Source: Rhynchopus euleeides
Taxonomy: Eukaryota; Euglenozoa; Diplonemea; Diplonemida; Diplonemidae
Assembly: GCA_963210315.1 (NCBI GenBank)
Contig: OY723271.1
Span: forward strand, 1,984,001 to 2,048,000
Direction of reading: 5' to 3'
DNA length: 64,000 bases
The notes beneath the pieces were generated by a model that was given only the letters and a program-made list of their open reading frames with translations, made no database searches and was not told the origin of the DNA. How positions within the stretch are numbered: the stretch's first letter is position 1; each line of letters begins with the position of its first letter. Positions 1 through 10,572 of the stretch are shown one piece after another. Position numbers and translations under genes: made by a program.

Positions 1-1
1 G

Positions 2-1813
2 CTGACGGCTGCGGAGATCAAGGCGGCGACTCCCGGGCCGGTGGCCCTGGTACAGACGGCGCTCTCGGACCTGCGCTGGAAGTGGCCCGATGCGGGGCGC
101 CTCAAGGCACGTGACTCCGACAAGGCGATCGATCTCGGGTGCGAGGATCGACCTGCGGTGTTGCACGACCTGCGTGAGATGGTTCGTGCGGCCAGGTGGC
201 GGGAGATTGCTGCAAAGAAACGGGAAGACACGACGGGCATGCGCGACGGGGTCGACTACATGGCTGTCACCCGAGTGTGGTCGGGGGAACCGGAACCATA
301 CCGTGCGGGAATCATGCGGGCGATCATCGCTGGAGACCAGGTCACCGAAGACCGCCGCCTCCGCCATTACAAGCAGGGGAATGGCATGTGTAAGTTGTGT
401 GGGCTCGAGAAGGAGGACCACGAACACATGTGGTGGCGCTGCGAGGCGACGGCGGACTACCGCCGGCTACCGGCGTATCGGGATGTGGTGGCGGCGGACA
501 GGACCAACTGGCCCCCCTGCTTGGCTCGGAACGGGATTCTGCCGCTGGGGTTTGTGATGCGGCAGGGACACGGCAATGCGAAGTGCCTGCGGCAGCTGCT
601 TGGACTGTACACGGAGATTATCCTCCAGAGGGAGCGACTCCTCAAGCAGCGCGAGGCTGAACCGGCCACAGGGGTGTCGGTACGCGAGCCCTTTCCTTGG
701 GGTTGGGACCCTGAGGAACCCCTTGAGACCTACGACAAGCTCCCTGATGCCCTGCCGCCGCAAGCCTGGTCTAAGGTGGCTGGGGTGCCGGCCTATTTCG
801 CGGTCCGCGACTGGTGGAGGCAGCTGAAGTGGCCGGACGACGAAAACAACCGCAAGTACCACGTATCCTGGTTGGAACTCGCGGTGGACTTCGAGGTGTT
901 CACCGGCGTCGACGTCGTGTTCTCGCCGGGGAGCAAGAAGAAGGGGCAGCGGGCCCTGACTGCGAGGGACAAGGGTACGCTGATGGCTGCCTGGATGCGC
1001 ACATGTGAAGCCATTGCGGGACCCGGTGAGTACATCCACCCGGGGAAGAAGGGCGGGGAGTCCAAGTGCAAGTCTCTGGAGCCCTTCATCGGACAGCTGC
1101 AGTGCGGCGGGCTGAACCGGCGTCCTCGCTTGCTGTGCACGCAGGCGGTCGAAGCGATGCTCACTAGGCTGAAGGAGCAAGTGCGAGAGGCCGCGTCGCT
1201 GACACCGCGCCCGAGCTGGACCACGATGGAGGTTCTGGTCCAAGAGGCGGGCCGCGACGAGAGGAGAGCCGTGTACGAGGCCGCGGCGGCTGGTCATGTG
1301 GTGGCACGAGCTGAGCCCCAACCGCGGAGTGGGGTGGAAACCCTTTTCTTCGACGGGTCCCTCAGACGGGGGAAGGGCACTGCCAAGAAGCGGGCGGGCA
1401 CGGGTGCGGGTGCAGTGCGCAAAACCGCGAGTGGTGTGGTGGTGTGGACCGCGCAGAGCAGACTGGCGCAGGGGTGCACTGTGAACGAGGCGGAGTACGC
1501 GGGTCTACTGCTCTGCCTAGATGAACTGATTGACCACCCGCCGGTGGGCGAGGTGGTGGTGTATGGCGATAGTCAGCTGGTTGCGGACCAGGTCAACACC
1601 GACACCATGTGCCGGAGCAAGAAGCTCCGCCCGCTGTACGTCAAGGCCAGAGAACGCATCGCCGCCCTGCGGGCGGCCGGCACACGAATCACTCTCGTGC
1701 ACGTGGGCCGAAAGTGGAATGCGGACGCGGACGCCGCCGCTAACGCGGCAGTCGACAAGCTGGAGGTGGGGGTCACTCGGCACTCGCGAGGAGAGCCGGA
1801 ATCACCGGTGTGA
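2..1813 (+). CDS. C-terminal part of a non-LTR retrotransposon polyprotein (zinc knuckle and RNase H), left end cut by the window
   Basis: The frame is open from base 2, so the N-terminal endonuclease and reverse transcriptase would lie off the left edge. A CCHC-type knuckle (CKLCG, then H, then C) is coded near bases 388-440; this is the usual element after the RT of LINE polyproteins. From about base 1340 there is a type I RNase H domain with its four acidic residues in order: FFDGS (Asp at 1352), NEAEYAGLL (Glu), VYGDSQLV (Asp) and NADADAAANAA (Asp). RNase H would remove RNA from the RNA-DNA hybrid during target-primed reverse transcription. Domain order fits a LINE clade that carries RNase H, such as the I, R1 or Tad group; the clade cannot be fixed without the RT. 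The stop at 1811-1813 is intact and no frameshift is seen. Confidence 0.85.
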   Translation: MTAAEIKAATPGPVALVQTALSDLRWKWPDAGRLKARDSDKAIDLGCEDRPAVLHDLREMVRAARWREIAAKKREDTTGMRDGVDYMAVTRVWSGEPEPYRAGIMRAIIAGDQVTEDRRLRHYKQGNGMCKLCGLEKEDHEHMWWRCEATADYRRLPAYRDVVAADRTNWPPCLARNGILPLGFVMRQGHGNAKCLRQLLGLYTEIILQRERLLKQREAEPATGVSVREPFPWGWDPEEPLETYDKLPDALPPQAWSKVAGVPAYFAVRDWWRQLKWPDDENNRKYHVSWLELAVDFEVFTGVDVVFSPGSKKKGQRALTARDKGTLMAAWMRTCEAIAGPGEYIHPGKKGGESKCKSLEPFIGQLQCGGLNRRPRLLCTQAVEAMLTRLKEQVREAASLTPRPSWTTMEVLVQEAGRDERRAVYEAAAAGHVVARAEPQPRSGVETLFFDGSLRRGKGTAKKRAGTGAGAVRKTASGVVVWTAQSRLAQGCTVNEAEYAGLLLCLDELIDHPPVGEVVVYGDSQLVADQVNTDTMCRSKKLRPLYVKARERIAALRAAGTRITLVHVGRKWNADADAAANAAVDKLEVGVTRHSRGEPESPV

Positions 1814-1820
1814 GGGCCCG

Positions 1821-1844
1821 GGCGGACAGTAGCAGTCGTCCGCC
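1821..1844 (+). other. Stem-loop in the 3' tail of the retrotransposon
   Basis: A perfect 7-bp stem (GGCGGAC pairing with GTCCGCC) closes a 10-base loop eight bases after the retrotransposon stop codon. LINEs without a poly-A tail often use a 3' hairpin for recognition by their own reverse transcriptase, so this may be that signal. No poly-A or short tandem tail follows, which agrees with that reading but does not prove it. Confidence 0.4.
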
Positions 1845-1873
1845 AGACTGGACACTCTACTGATGCTGGACAG

Positions 1874-2098
1874 GGGCCTTGGGGCAGGAACACAGCCCAG
1901 ACAAACGGCCCGTTCGACCTGCAGTACCTCGGCGGGCCGCGCCCCCGCTTCACCATGCTGCCCATCGACATGGTGATGCGTGCCGACAACCGCCTCCGCA
2001 ACCTGGTGCGCCAGTTCTCCACGAACCAGCCGCTCTACGAAACACACTTCGTGGCGGCGTGGAGGCAGATCCAGGAGAACGGCGTTGACTTCGCGTGA
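1874..2098 (+). CDS. Last exon of a class I haem peroxidase (ascorbate or cytochrome c peroxidase type)
   Basis: The translation begins with GPW, then has a PFDLQYL segment, then FTMLPIDMVMRADNRLR, and ends with a WRQIQENGVDF tail. This matches the C-terminal block of class I plant/fungal peroxidases (GPW, FDNxYF, LPTDxAL, then a helix ending near GVxF), which reduce hydrogen peroxide with ascorbate or cytochrome c. A likely splice acceptor (CTACTGATGCTGGACAG) ends at 1873 and keeps the frame; the stop is at 2096-2098. The earlier exons, including the catalytic histidines, are not in the window: the stretch immediately upstream is retrotransposon. Either the LINE sits in the last intron or the exon is a stranded remnant. 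The family call is good; which subfamily is not decidable from 74 residues. Confidence 0.7.
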   Translation, partial: GPWGRNTAQTNGPFDLQYLGGPRPRFTMLPIDMVMRADNRLRNLVRQFSTNQPLYETHFVAAWRQIQENGVDFA

Positions 2099-3598
2099 GC
2101 CGCTTCAGGCCACAGCGTCATACCCGCTTGACTTGCGCCAACCCGAGATTTGACGGCGAGGGGCTTGCTTTGTTCATATTCCACATCCGTCTTTTGAAAG
2201 GAATACACCGGGGATCGCTTGCGAAGCGATGCGGACAGTTGACTCTCCCGCCTGCCCCTTCTTCTGCCTTCTGCCCCTGCCTCTGTTTGCCTAACTATAT
2301 TACAAACATCGCCCTTGTGGGTTGTGCGGGAACCCCGCACACACCCTGCCGTTTCAATATTTGCCTTTCCCTCCGTACACCCTGTTTTGTTTTCGCGCTT
2401 CGGCGCATCCCAGTTGTCGGGCGCCGCCAGCAACACAGCCTCCTATGGCACATATCACTGCTGCGGTACCGGGTTTCCTGCATACAGACGAAGTACCACA
2501 GACACACAACCAGCACATCACAGCATTACAGTGAGGGGCATGTCATGTGCCCTGATGATGCTAATGATTGCAGCTGGTGCAGCGCAGGAACCTTTGCCTT
2601 TTGTTTCCATCTCCCTCTCCATTCCATTGTCTTACCATGAACTTCACTGACTCTGAAGGAACTTCAGCAGCCGCAGAGCGATTTGACTTTGGCTCTTGCG
2701 GCTGCAAGTGGTGGTGTGTGTACACGGTGCGCTGCGGCCATCACTGGCCACGGCATGCCACAGCAGGACACGATGCACCCCACACAACCACCACGGCACC
2801 ACGGCGCCTGTGCCGGTCCCATCTCCTCTCTCTCTCTCGCACCAACAGCAAGCAAGCCACAGAGAGCCAGCGGCGGTACGATGATGTATCAACCGCGTTG
2901 GCACTGCGGCGTGAACCAACAGGCTGCGCACAGGCACCTCTTTTCTTCTTCTTCTTCTTCTTCTTGGCCCTCCCAGGCACGCCTGCTTGGGGCCGGTCGG
3001 ACCGCTTTTTAGTTGATGACCAACACACGAATGGCAGCGAGGGTGCCACCATACCCACCCCCGCCCCCCCCCCCCCTCCTTTCTTGACATCCGCAGCGCC
3101 GTTGTTGCAAGTCATGCATTCTATGCCGTGCCCTTGGCACACTGCAGGCCCAACATCCCACCTCACAAGCCACCATATTTTTTTGGACCGGCATCACCCC
3201 ACCTCCTCCGTCACACAACCGGAGGCCTGGGCAAACGACACCCCCCACCACCCCCCTCCCACTGACACAACACAGGCCGGGGGAAAAAACACTGGATTTC
3301 AGACGAGTGAAGGGTGGTCACTCTTGTGCTCCCTTCCTGCCCCCTTCTACTTCTATTTCACTACCCCCCCCCCCTCTCCCCCTCCCACTGTTTGTCATAC
3401 AGCAGCACCCCACCCTCCCCACAGGGCCACACGCGCGGGCTATGCGCACCTTACCACCAACACACCCACCCCCATAAAGCATCACCCCAGAAGCCCTTCC
3501 CCTCTTGCGTGAACTGGGGTGTCGGTGCGCCCCCCCCACCCTCACCCTCACCCCCCTCCCGGGTTCTCTGGGAAGCCTTCTCCTCCCCCCTTCCCTCA
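2099..3598 (+). other. Non-coding interval with simple repeats
   Basis: No convincing gene was seen. The stretch contains a CTT microsatellite near 2943-2965, C-runs near 3060-3075 and 3363-3375, and one copy of the dispersed intron-type repeat described separately at 3302-3365. Because that repeat sits in introns elsewhere, and a plausible acceptor (TGTCATACAG) ends at 3402, the right end of this interval may be an intron of the gene starting at 3599 with an unseen 5' exon. Confidence 0.5.
3302..3365 (+). repeat. Dispersed intron-type short repeat, copy 1
   Basis: It shares GACGAGTGAAGGG, then a CACTCTTGTGCTCCCTTC block, then CTTCTATTTCACTACC and a C-run with copies at 16955, 30405, 32460 and 36674. 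This copy carries about 10 extra pyrimidines in the middle. A possible splice acceptor lies 37 bases downstream. It lies upstream of the first methionine of the 958-aa gene, so it may mark a 5' intron. Confidence 0.6.
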
Positions 3599-6475
3599 AT
3601 GCACCGTCTGCGCTGCATCCGTGTGCTCCAACACGACGGCACGCCACGTCGGGGAGGCGCCACCCCACCGACACCACCTGAGGCCAGGCGGTTCACCACC
3701 CGACCCCTCCTGCAGCAGCATCCCGCCGACCCTGCCGCACCGCAGGGGGCACCTGGCAACCCGGCACCACCGCACCCACGCTGGGATGCGGCGCACCCCC
3801 CTCCCCCCTCCGGGGGGGGGACAGCAGCAGCAGCGGCGGAAAGCTGGGGCGCCAGCACCCCGGAGGCTCACAGCCAACCCCACCCCGGCGTGATCACCGG
3901 GGAGTATGTCGGGGGTGACCCTGCCCTCGACGCCTGGGGATCTGACTTCGACGTCGTTGGCAACGAGGGAGGTGGTCCAGCCTCCTCCTCCTCCTCCTCC
4001 GCCCCCTCCACCGCCGCCGCCGCCTCTGGGGTGGTGGAGGGCGCGTGGCCTACACCTGAGGAGGGTGCTGCGGCAGTGGACTATCCTTCACAACCGGTGG
4101 GGGGTGATGGCAGCTCCCACGAGGCCTGGCAGGGCGTCCCGCCATGGGGAATCACCGGGGGTGACGGCGGCGATTGGGGTGGCGAAGGCGCGGGGTGGGG
4201 TGCGGGTGGTGGCCACACCCAGGAGGGGGGTTTCCGGGAGGACCCGCGGATGGAGCCTCCGAAGCAGGCGGAGATGTACGATGCTGCGGCCGCGCCTCCG
4301 GCTGCGGTGCAGCCGGGGCTCCCCCCGACGTGGGAGCAGCTGATGGAGTTTATGGACAAGGCGGGGGAGGAGAGGGAGAAGGAGGCGGGTGGGGCGGAGG
4401 GCGTGGAACCTCCCGCGGCGCCGCGGCAGCGGATTAAGGTGAGCAGGATGGTGGAGCTGCGCGGGTTTCCCGGGATTCTCGCCGCGATGGCAGAGCTGGT
4501 GAAGCGGAAGGAGCCCGTTACAGGGGATGAGATCGTCTTCCTGGCTGAACGGCTCCTGAAGGAGGTGAGGCGTATATCCCGGCGGAAGGGGAAGAAGTCG
4601 CGCCAGCTGCACATCTCTGCAAGCTCCTCGGAGATGCGGGCGATGGATGTGCAGTCAAAATCTCTCCCAATCAGCACATTCCGGCACCTCGTGAAGCAGA
4701 TGATGGTTCTGAAGCTGATCCATGGGAGGTCACACCACAGCGATGCGGTGTATAACATTCTCCTCAAATGCTATGCCCTCACAGATAGGGACGCCTTCCT
4801 CAAGCTGTACTACAAAGGGAATTCAAAGAAGAGGGCGGCGGGTCTGCAGGTTGGGCGGACGGAGAAGGAGCATCTCGCATATCTGACTTATGTTGTGATT
4901 AACAAGCCGGAGGAGGCCGAGGAGTTTTTCAACCAATACCTCCTCGTGTCGTACGGTGCGGTGGAGGTGATCTGCGACGTGTCCAAGAATTTCACCGCGG
5001 CGAGGCGCCACTACGACACCTTCCTCTCCCGGCTCGACCCATACGCAGAGGAGGCGGAAGGAGTTCACATCGCGTTCATCGGTGTCCTCCTGAGGATGGG
5101 TGGGGTTTACACACGCCCGACAGCACATTTCTACTGGCACAGGGTGTTGAAGAAGTGCAGCCCAAAGGTCCGGCTGGAGTTCATCCGCCACATCGGCAAA
5201 TTTACCGACGGCATCAACGTCTGGATGGAGCTGCGGGGGGGCAGCCCCGTCGCGTCGGTCTACCTCGCACAGTGCCTCAACCGGGAGGCGCAGGTGAGAG
5301 GTAAGGTGATCCACGGCTGGCTGCAGAAGACTGCGCCCGAGGTGTTTGACGAGAACATCCAGCACGAGCTGTTCCCTATCCCTTTCCTGCAGCGCTTCCC
5401 CTGCGCGAGTGAGGAGGATTTCGTGGCAATGATCCGCCAAGTCGTGTCCGAAGACATCAAAGGCATCGAGAGGGTCGTGTGTGCCGACCCCGACTCCCTC
5501 CGAGAGGTGTTGAGAAACCCGGAGAGGTTTGCCCCGAAGGACACGCTGCTGCTTCTGAACGCGTCATCCCTGGCATTTCTATACTTCCACTTCCCGGATG
5601 ACCTGCGGATTCTCCTTGGCCTGGCGGAGGCGCAGGAGATCTATGCGCTCTTCATCCACAGCAGGGAGGAGCTGTTCTGCAGGAATGTCTGCGCGAATTT
5701 ACGCGTACCTTTCATTTTCCCCATCCCGGAGTGGATGATGATCCACGACCCCTCATCCCGGCTGAGGCAGGCCAAGGAGACTGCGAAAATCCATAAGGAT
5801 CACCTCCCGAAGGCGTTGCAGAAGATCGACCCGAACCCCGACAGGATTCCGCTGGTGGGAGTGGAGTCGAGGCTAGCTCTGAGCGCGGCGCACACCGTCG
5901 GGTTTGTCGTGAAAGAGGCGCTGCTGCAGAAGGGGGTGCCTGTCGACCTGCTGTCAAAGCAGCGGAGGGATGTGCTGTTAGCGGCGGATCTGGAGGTGCT
6001 GCCTGTCGAAGGGTCCCGGATGTGCGTTGCCCGACACCCCGAGGTGGCTGCGCTGTCGGAGCGGGCTGTGTCGGTGGCGTCACGCATTACGCAGCGCGAG
6101 ATGCAGCACACCCTGAACAGCGCGGTGGGTCTCCTGAAGCAGGCCAACCGCGAGCGTGAGTACACCGAGAAGAAGCAGGAGTCGCTAGCCCCCAGTGCCC
6201 CCGACTCGCCCCTGGTCAGGCTGAACCAGGAGCTGGTGCAGAACCCGTCTGCCCTGCCCAGCGCGATCTCGCGGGAGGGTGTGCAGCCCCGGAGGAGGCA
6301 GCCTGCGGATCGCAGGCGCCGCGCCCACCGCGAGGTCAGCCCCGAGCGGGTCACAGCAGAGTTCGGGAGGGCGCCTGGTGGCGGGAGCGGGGTTTACGAA
6401 AACTACAATGAGGATGATGACGAGGATGACCCAGAGTATGGCAATGGCCGTGTTCGGTACGAACCTGTTAACTGA
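3599..6475 (+). CDS. Unrecognised large helical protein, possibly organellar
   Basis: No known family was recognised. The predicted protein has 958 residues. The start used is the first ATG after a pyrimidine-rich, non-coding-looking stretch; the frame is open further upstream to 3314 but only through proline-rich low-complexity sequence. The N-terminus is basic with few acidic residues (MHRLRCIRVLQHDGTPRRGG), which would fit a mitochondrial presequence. Residues of about 60-280 are Pro/Gly/Ser/Ala-rich and look disordered. From about residue 360 to 850 the chain is mostly amphipathic helix with regular spacing of Leu, Tyr and Phe, in the style of helical-repeat organellar RNA-binding proteins; that is inference from composition only. 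The C-terminus is basic, then ends in an acidic tail (NEDDDEDDPEYG). The gene is intronless from 3599 to the stop. Codons are GC-biased at the third position throughout, which supports real coding. Confidence 0.75.
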   Translation: MHRLRCIRVLQHDGTPRRGGATPPTPPEARRFTTRPLLQQHPADPAAPQGAPGNPAPPHPRWDAAHPPPPSGGGTAAAAAESWGASTPEAHSQPHPGVITGEYVGGDPALDAWGSDFDVVGNEGGGPASSSSSSAPSTAAAASGVVEGAWPTPEEGAAAVDYPSQPVGGDGSSHEAWQGVPPWGITGGDGGDWGGEGAGWGAGGGHTQEGGFREDPRMEPPKQAEMYDAAAAPPAAVQPGLPPTWEQLMEFMDKAGEEREKEAGGAEGVEPPAAPRQRIKVSRMVELRGFPGILAAMAELVKRKEPVTGDEIVFLAERLLKEVRRISRRKGKKSRQLHISASSSEMRAMDVQSKSLPISTFRHLVKQMMVLKLIHGRSHHSDAVYNILLKCYALTDRDAFLKLYYKGNSKKRAAGLQVGRTEKEHLAYLTYVVINKPEEAEEFFNQYLLVSYGAVEVICDVSKNFTAARRHYDTFLSRLDPYAEEAEGVHIAFIGVLLRMGGVYTRPTAHFYWHRVLKKCSPKVRLEFIRHIGKFTDGINVWMELRGGSPVASVYLAQCLNREAQVRGKVIHGWLQKTAPEVFDENIQHELFPIPFLQRFPCASEEDFVAMIRQVVSEDIKGIERVVCADPDSLREVLRNPERFAPKDTLLLLNASSLAFLYFHFPDDLRILLGLAEAQEIYALFIHSREELFCRNVCANLRVPFIFPIPEWMMIHDPSSRLRQAKETAKIHKDHLPKALQKIDPNPDRIPLVGVESRLALSAAHTVGFVVKEALLQKGVPVDLLSKQRRDVLLAADLEVLPVEGSRMCVARHPEVAALSERAVSVASRITQREMQHTLNSAVGLLKQANREREYTEKKQESLAPSAPDSPLVRLNQELVQNPSALPSAISREGVQPRRRQPADRRRRAHREVSPERVTAEFGRAPGGGSGVYENYNEDDDEDDPEYGNGRVRYEPVN

Positions 6476-7290
6476 GAAGTGGAAAGAGGGGGAGGAGGAG
6501 GAGGTGGTGGTGGTGGGGGAGGGGGGTTAGGCGGAGTGGGGTGGGCAGTCATGCTGCACGGGAATGGCGACGTGGCGATGGGGCAGGGTTTTGAGTGGGT
6601 CACGTGGGGGCCATGGCATGCGTGCTGTCATGATGTCACACACTGGGGTGGTTTCTGGTGCCATTCGCTGTGTGTGCGTCTCACAATATGTGATCCGGCG
6701 TGTGGGTGGAGTGGATGTGGAGGTGGATGGGGGGGGAGGTGGCTGGGAATACTGATGGAGATGCAGTGAGCTGCTCCCTTCGCATGGTTCCCCTCTTGAT
6801 GTGGCATGCCACACCCCGTCTCTCCCCCACCCCCTCCGTTCTGGCCCTTTTGAGTACATCACTCGATCTCTGACGCACACAGCCTGCATATCGAATGAAC
6901 GGTAGGTCAGCTCTGTGACATACCGTTCTTCGGCTGACCCCCCTCCCCCCCCCCCGCCCCCTCCACCCTTCCTGTTCTGGCCTTGAGGTGTTGCTGCTAT
7001 GGCATGGCATGGTGTGGTATGCACCTTTGTTTCCGCACGCTGATGCTGCGGAGGTGAGTAAACGAAGTTTGACCCCCCTTTCCCCCCCCCTCCCCCCCCC
7101 AACCCCTCCCCCTTTGCCCCTGCTGGATGTGCATGGCTGCATTTTACGCTCATCTCACCCACCCCCCCTCCCCCCCCACCAGGGATGCGCACGGCACACA
7201 GCACGAGCGGCTCGTGAAGCGTGCCCCACCCCACCCCACCCCACCCCACCCCACCCCACCCCACCCCACCCCCCCTCCTCCTCCCCCTCC
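6476..7290 (+). other. Intergenic interval rich in C and G runs
   Basis: No gene was supported. The stretch has a G-rich block at about 6485-6530 and C-runs near 6940-6960 and 7075-7100. A long minus-strand open frame here is a by-product of these runs and of the neighbouring genes' third-position GC bias. Confidence 0.5.
7223..7270 (+). repeat. CCCCA tandem repeat
   Basis: About nine head-to-tail copies of the pentamer CCCCA lie 20 bases before the start codon of the next gene. It falls in the presumed 5' leader of that gene. There is no sign that it is translated. Confidence 0.9.
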
Positions 7291-9506
7291 ATGCGACGGT
7301 CACAGCACAGCTCCCTCCCGCCCCGAGGGAAGGAGAAGGTGAAGGAGACGTCTTCTCAGGAGCTGCGGGAGCGTCTCGATATGGAGAAGGCGGAGCGTGC
7401 GAGGGAGAGGCAGCGCAATGCAAGCGAGATGCTGCGGCTGATCGGATTCGCCGACAAACAGGCGGGGGATGTGGAGCATCTGGCGAGGAAATTCCACGAT
7501 GGGGCCGCCACCCCTGCCTCGGCTTCTGCCTCTTCGGAGAGGGTTTCGCACCAGAGGGGGGCGGTTCGCCCCTCCTCCTCCTCCCCGCGAACCCACGCCG
7601 CGCATGCACGTGGGGGCAACCCCCCGACCTCCCCCACCACCTCCACCTCCTCCGGCGACGTGTCGGACCACCTGACGTCGGACAGCCGTGCGCCCTCCTC
7701 CTCCTCCTCCACATCCTCCACCCCCTCCTCCGCTTCGTCAGGCGCAGCCGCGGCGGCTGTCGGGGGTGACCCACGGGATCACCGCCGCCACCGCCACCAC
7801 CACCACCACCACCGCGACCAGCCATCCCCCTTGAGTGGGGTGCAGAGTGGGTCAGCTGCGGGGCGCAGTCGCAGCCATTCTCCTGGTGTGTCTGCGACGG
7901 GGCGTGATGGAGGTGGTGGAGGTGGTGGTGGTGGCGAAGTGGCTCGCCTGCGGGGTATGTTGGAGGGGGAGCGGCGGGAGCACCGGCGGCTGATCGACGA
8001 GTTGGAGCAGAAGCGGCAGGACGACCTGGCGGCGCTGTGGGATGAGCACTGGCACAGGGTGCACCAGCTGGAGGATGAGTTCCGGGACAGGGGGGGCCCG
8101 CAGAGCGACAACGACCTCCTGCGGGAGGCGATGCGGGAGATGGAGCGGGAAAACCGGGAGCTGCACCGGCACATCGAGGCGATGTCGAAGCGAGGGTCTG
8201 GGGAGGGCGCGCAGCAGGATACCGACAGGCTGAAGGCAAAGCTGCGCAGCGCAGAGTCGAAGAACCAGAAGCTGCTGGAGGAGGTTGCAGTTCACGATGA
8301 GGAGATTGAGGCGCTCCGCAAGCAGGCAGACGATGCCCTCCGCCAGGAGGCCCGCATGCGGGATGCGCAGCAGCAGCTGATTGCGGCGAAGCAGAAGGAT
8401 ATAGACGAGCTGCGCGACTCTCTGCGGAGGGCGTCGCGGAGCGAGGCGCAGCTGCGCGCGCAGCAGCAGCTGCTGCAGGAGAACCAGGAGAAGACGGAGG
8501 ACCTGCTTGCCCTGGTGGACAGCCAGAAGCACGAGATAGCGCAGCTGCAGGCTGCGGTGCAGCGGGGCAGGGCGGCGGGCGGTGCGGCGGAGGCGCAGCA
8601 GCGCAGCGCGACGCCTGCGGGTGGGCGGGGGGAGCGAGGGGCGGCAGCCGCGGCGCTGCGTACGGCGAGTGCCTTCAAGCCGCCGACGACGCGGCTGGCG
8701 CGGCGGATAGTGTCGCATGAGGTGCCGGCGGATAGCAGCAGGGATGACGTGCAGTCGCAGTCGCAGGACTCCGACATGATGGATGAGGTGAAGGCGCTGG
8801 CCACCGCGCCGCTCGCCCGGTTCCACCGGCCCGCAGCCACCGGGTACTCCAGCAGCAACAACGACAGCGACAGGGAGAACACGCGGAAGGCGAAGCTGCG
8901 GTCTTCCTCGCGTGGGTCCCTCCGTGCATCGCAGCTGAGGGCGCACGAGCGGAGGCCCCAGCCCGGCAAGCAGGCTGCTGCGTCGGAGAGGATGAGCGAT
9001 GTCTCGTCGGCGGTGTCGGTGTCGACGCCTGTGCAGGTATGGCGTGCCGGTGTTAGTGGGTGGCAGATTGCTTCCCAAACGTTATTCACGGATTGCCGGT
9101 TGATTGAAAGGCTTTTTGATTTTGCCGCTTGAAACAAAGCCCTCTGCCCCGTGCATCCCACAAACATCATCAACATCCACACCCCGTTCTCCTTGCGCAG
9201 CGTGCGGGTCGCGCAGGCACTCCGACAGACGCGACGTCATCACCAGCCCGAGTCTCGCGCTGGCGGAGCCCAGCTGCCAGCACAGGTGGGGGAAGCAGCC
9301 GTCTGGAGCAGCTCCGCGTATGCCTTGTGCCTCGTGCCTGTGGGTGTTGTCGATCTGGCATCAGATTATACCCTCCTGCTGTGTTGCCTTTTGTTGTTGG
9401 TGCGATACCTACTCCGACCTACCCACACCATTCAGTAAACTTGTTTAAGCACCTTCGGTGCTTTGCTCCCTGCCTTCGCCCCTCCGTACGTCAGCTTTTG
9501 CACTGA
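7291..9506 (+). CDS. Coiled-coil protein with low-complexity linker, two exons
   Basis: No named family was recognised. Exon 1 is 7291-9036. It starts at an ATG just after a C-rich leader and codes a basic head (MRRSQHSSLPPRGKEK), a short helix, a Ser/Thr/His/Gly-rich linker at about residues 70-205, then a long heptad-rich coiled coil at about 210-440 with Glu, Arg, Gln and Leu periodicity, then a Ser/Arg-rich tail. A GTATGG donor follows at 9037 and an acceptor (CTTGCGCAG) ends at 9200, keeping phase 0. The second exon as drawn (9201-9506) is uncertain: it codes an Ala/Ser/Arg-rich run, and a further GTATGC donor at 9319 could end it earlier. The long coiled coil suggests a cytoskeletal, centrosomal or flagellar scaffold, but that is inference only. 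Confidence 0.65.
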
Positions 9507-10443
9507 ACGGTGCCTAATGCAACGGAAAAGCGGTGGCTGAGTTACCCCCATCTCCCAGACGCGTTTTTGATATTGATGTTTTGTGTCTTATGTCCGACCG
9601 AAGACTCCCTCCCCACGCCACCACACACACCACAACCCACAGTCCGAGCTTCAAGAGGCACGCTCAGAAAGGCTGATGATGCAGACGCGCAGGAGGTAGC
9701 GTCGATGGGAGTGCTCTCGCGATGGTGAATGTCCGAATGGCTCCCTCTTTCTCTCCATCTCTTCTCTTTCTGATATGCGGGCCTATAGCTTTTTGGTGTG
9801 TGCGTGTACAATATGCTGTGTGGGGTGTGGGGTGTGTGGAGGAGCACGGGGTGGGGCGGTCGCTCAGTTGTTGATCCGCACCCTCCTCTCTACGCACAGA
9901 GGGTTGGTTTGGTCCCTTTTAGAAACCGACTTCGCTAGAAAGTCTTCAAAGAGGGGGGAGCGAACAGCTAGATTTTTTGCGCACCAAAAAAGGACTCGTT
10001 TGGCAGCGTGGAACGGCATGCGTGATGTATAAATCGGATATTTTGCCAACACATTCTCCACGGCACACACTCCCCACCCCCCCACCCACGCCCTCTTCGC
10101 AGAGCCCTCGCATCTGTCCTGCTCACCCCTTCTCCACTCACCCTCGCTCGTGATAGCCGCTGCACACACCTTTGGTGTTGCCACGCACCCCACCCCCCAC
10201 CCCGTCCCGAGGCTACGGCTGAACGGCTGCTTCTCACCGGAGCTTCTGGCGTGTCGCTGCGTCAGAGAGTGGTGTTAGGCTGACTACGGGTCTGAAGGCT
10301 GAAGGATGTCAGGGGGTCCACGAGGGCACGTCTCCCTGCTGTGTTCTGCCTGCTACGCGCCCCTCCCCACCCGGTTCTGGACGAACCCTGGGCAATGCGT
10401 CCGGGGTGCAGGGGAGGGCATTTTTTGGTGCATTGTCGTATCC

Positions 10444-10485
10444 ATTGGGCGTTATGCCCGGTATATCCCGGGTGTGACGCCCAAT
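10444..10485 (+). other. Inverted repeat / hairpin
   Basis: ATTGGGCGT at the left pairs perfectly with ACGCCCAAT at the right. Between them two CCGG words flank TATAT, giving a nested dyad. It may be part of a small degraded transposable element or a structured RNA; nothing decides between these. Confidence 0.5.
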
Positions 10486-10572
10486 GTGAGCTTTTCCTCT
10501 TCGGATAAGATGAAAAACAACGCCAAAACTTCCGGTTTGTCGGAGATGTCGGAGTTGTGACTGGTAGTCAAA

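Noticed and set aside
6527..8239. Minus-strand frame of 570 codons between the 958-residue gene and the coiled-coil gene
   Set aside because: It consists of Pro/Arg/Gly/Ser runs produced by C-runs and by the opposite strand of the coiled-coil exon; it has no coherent domain.
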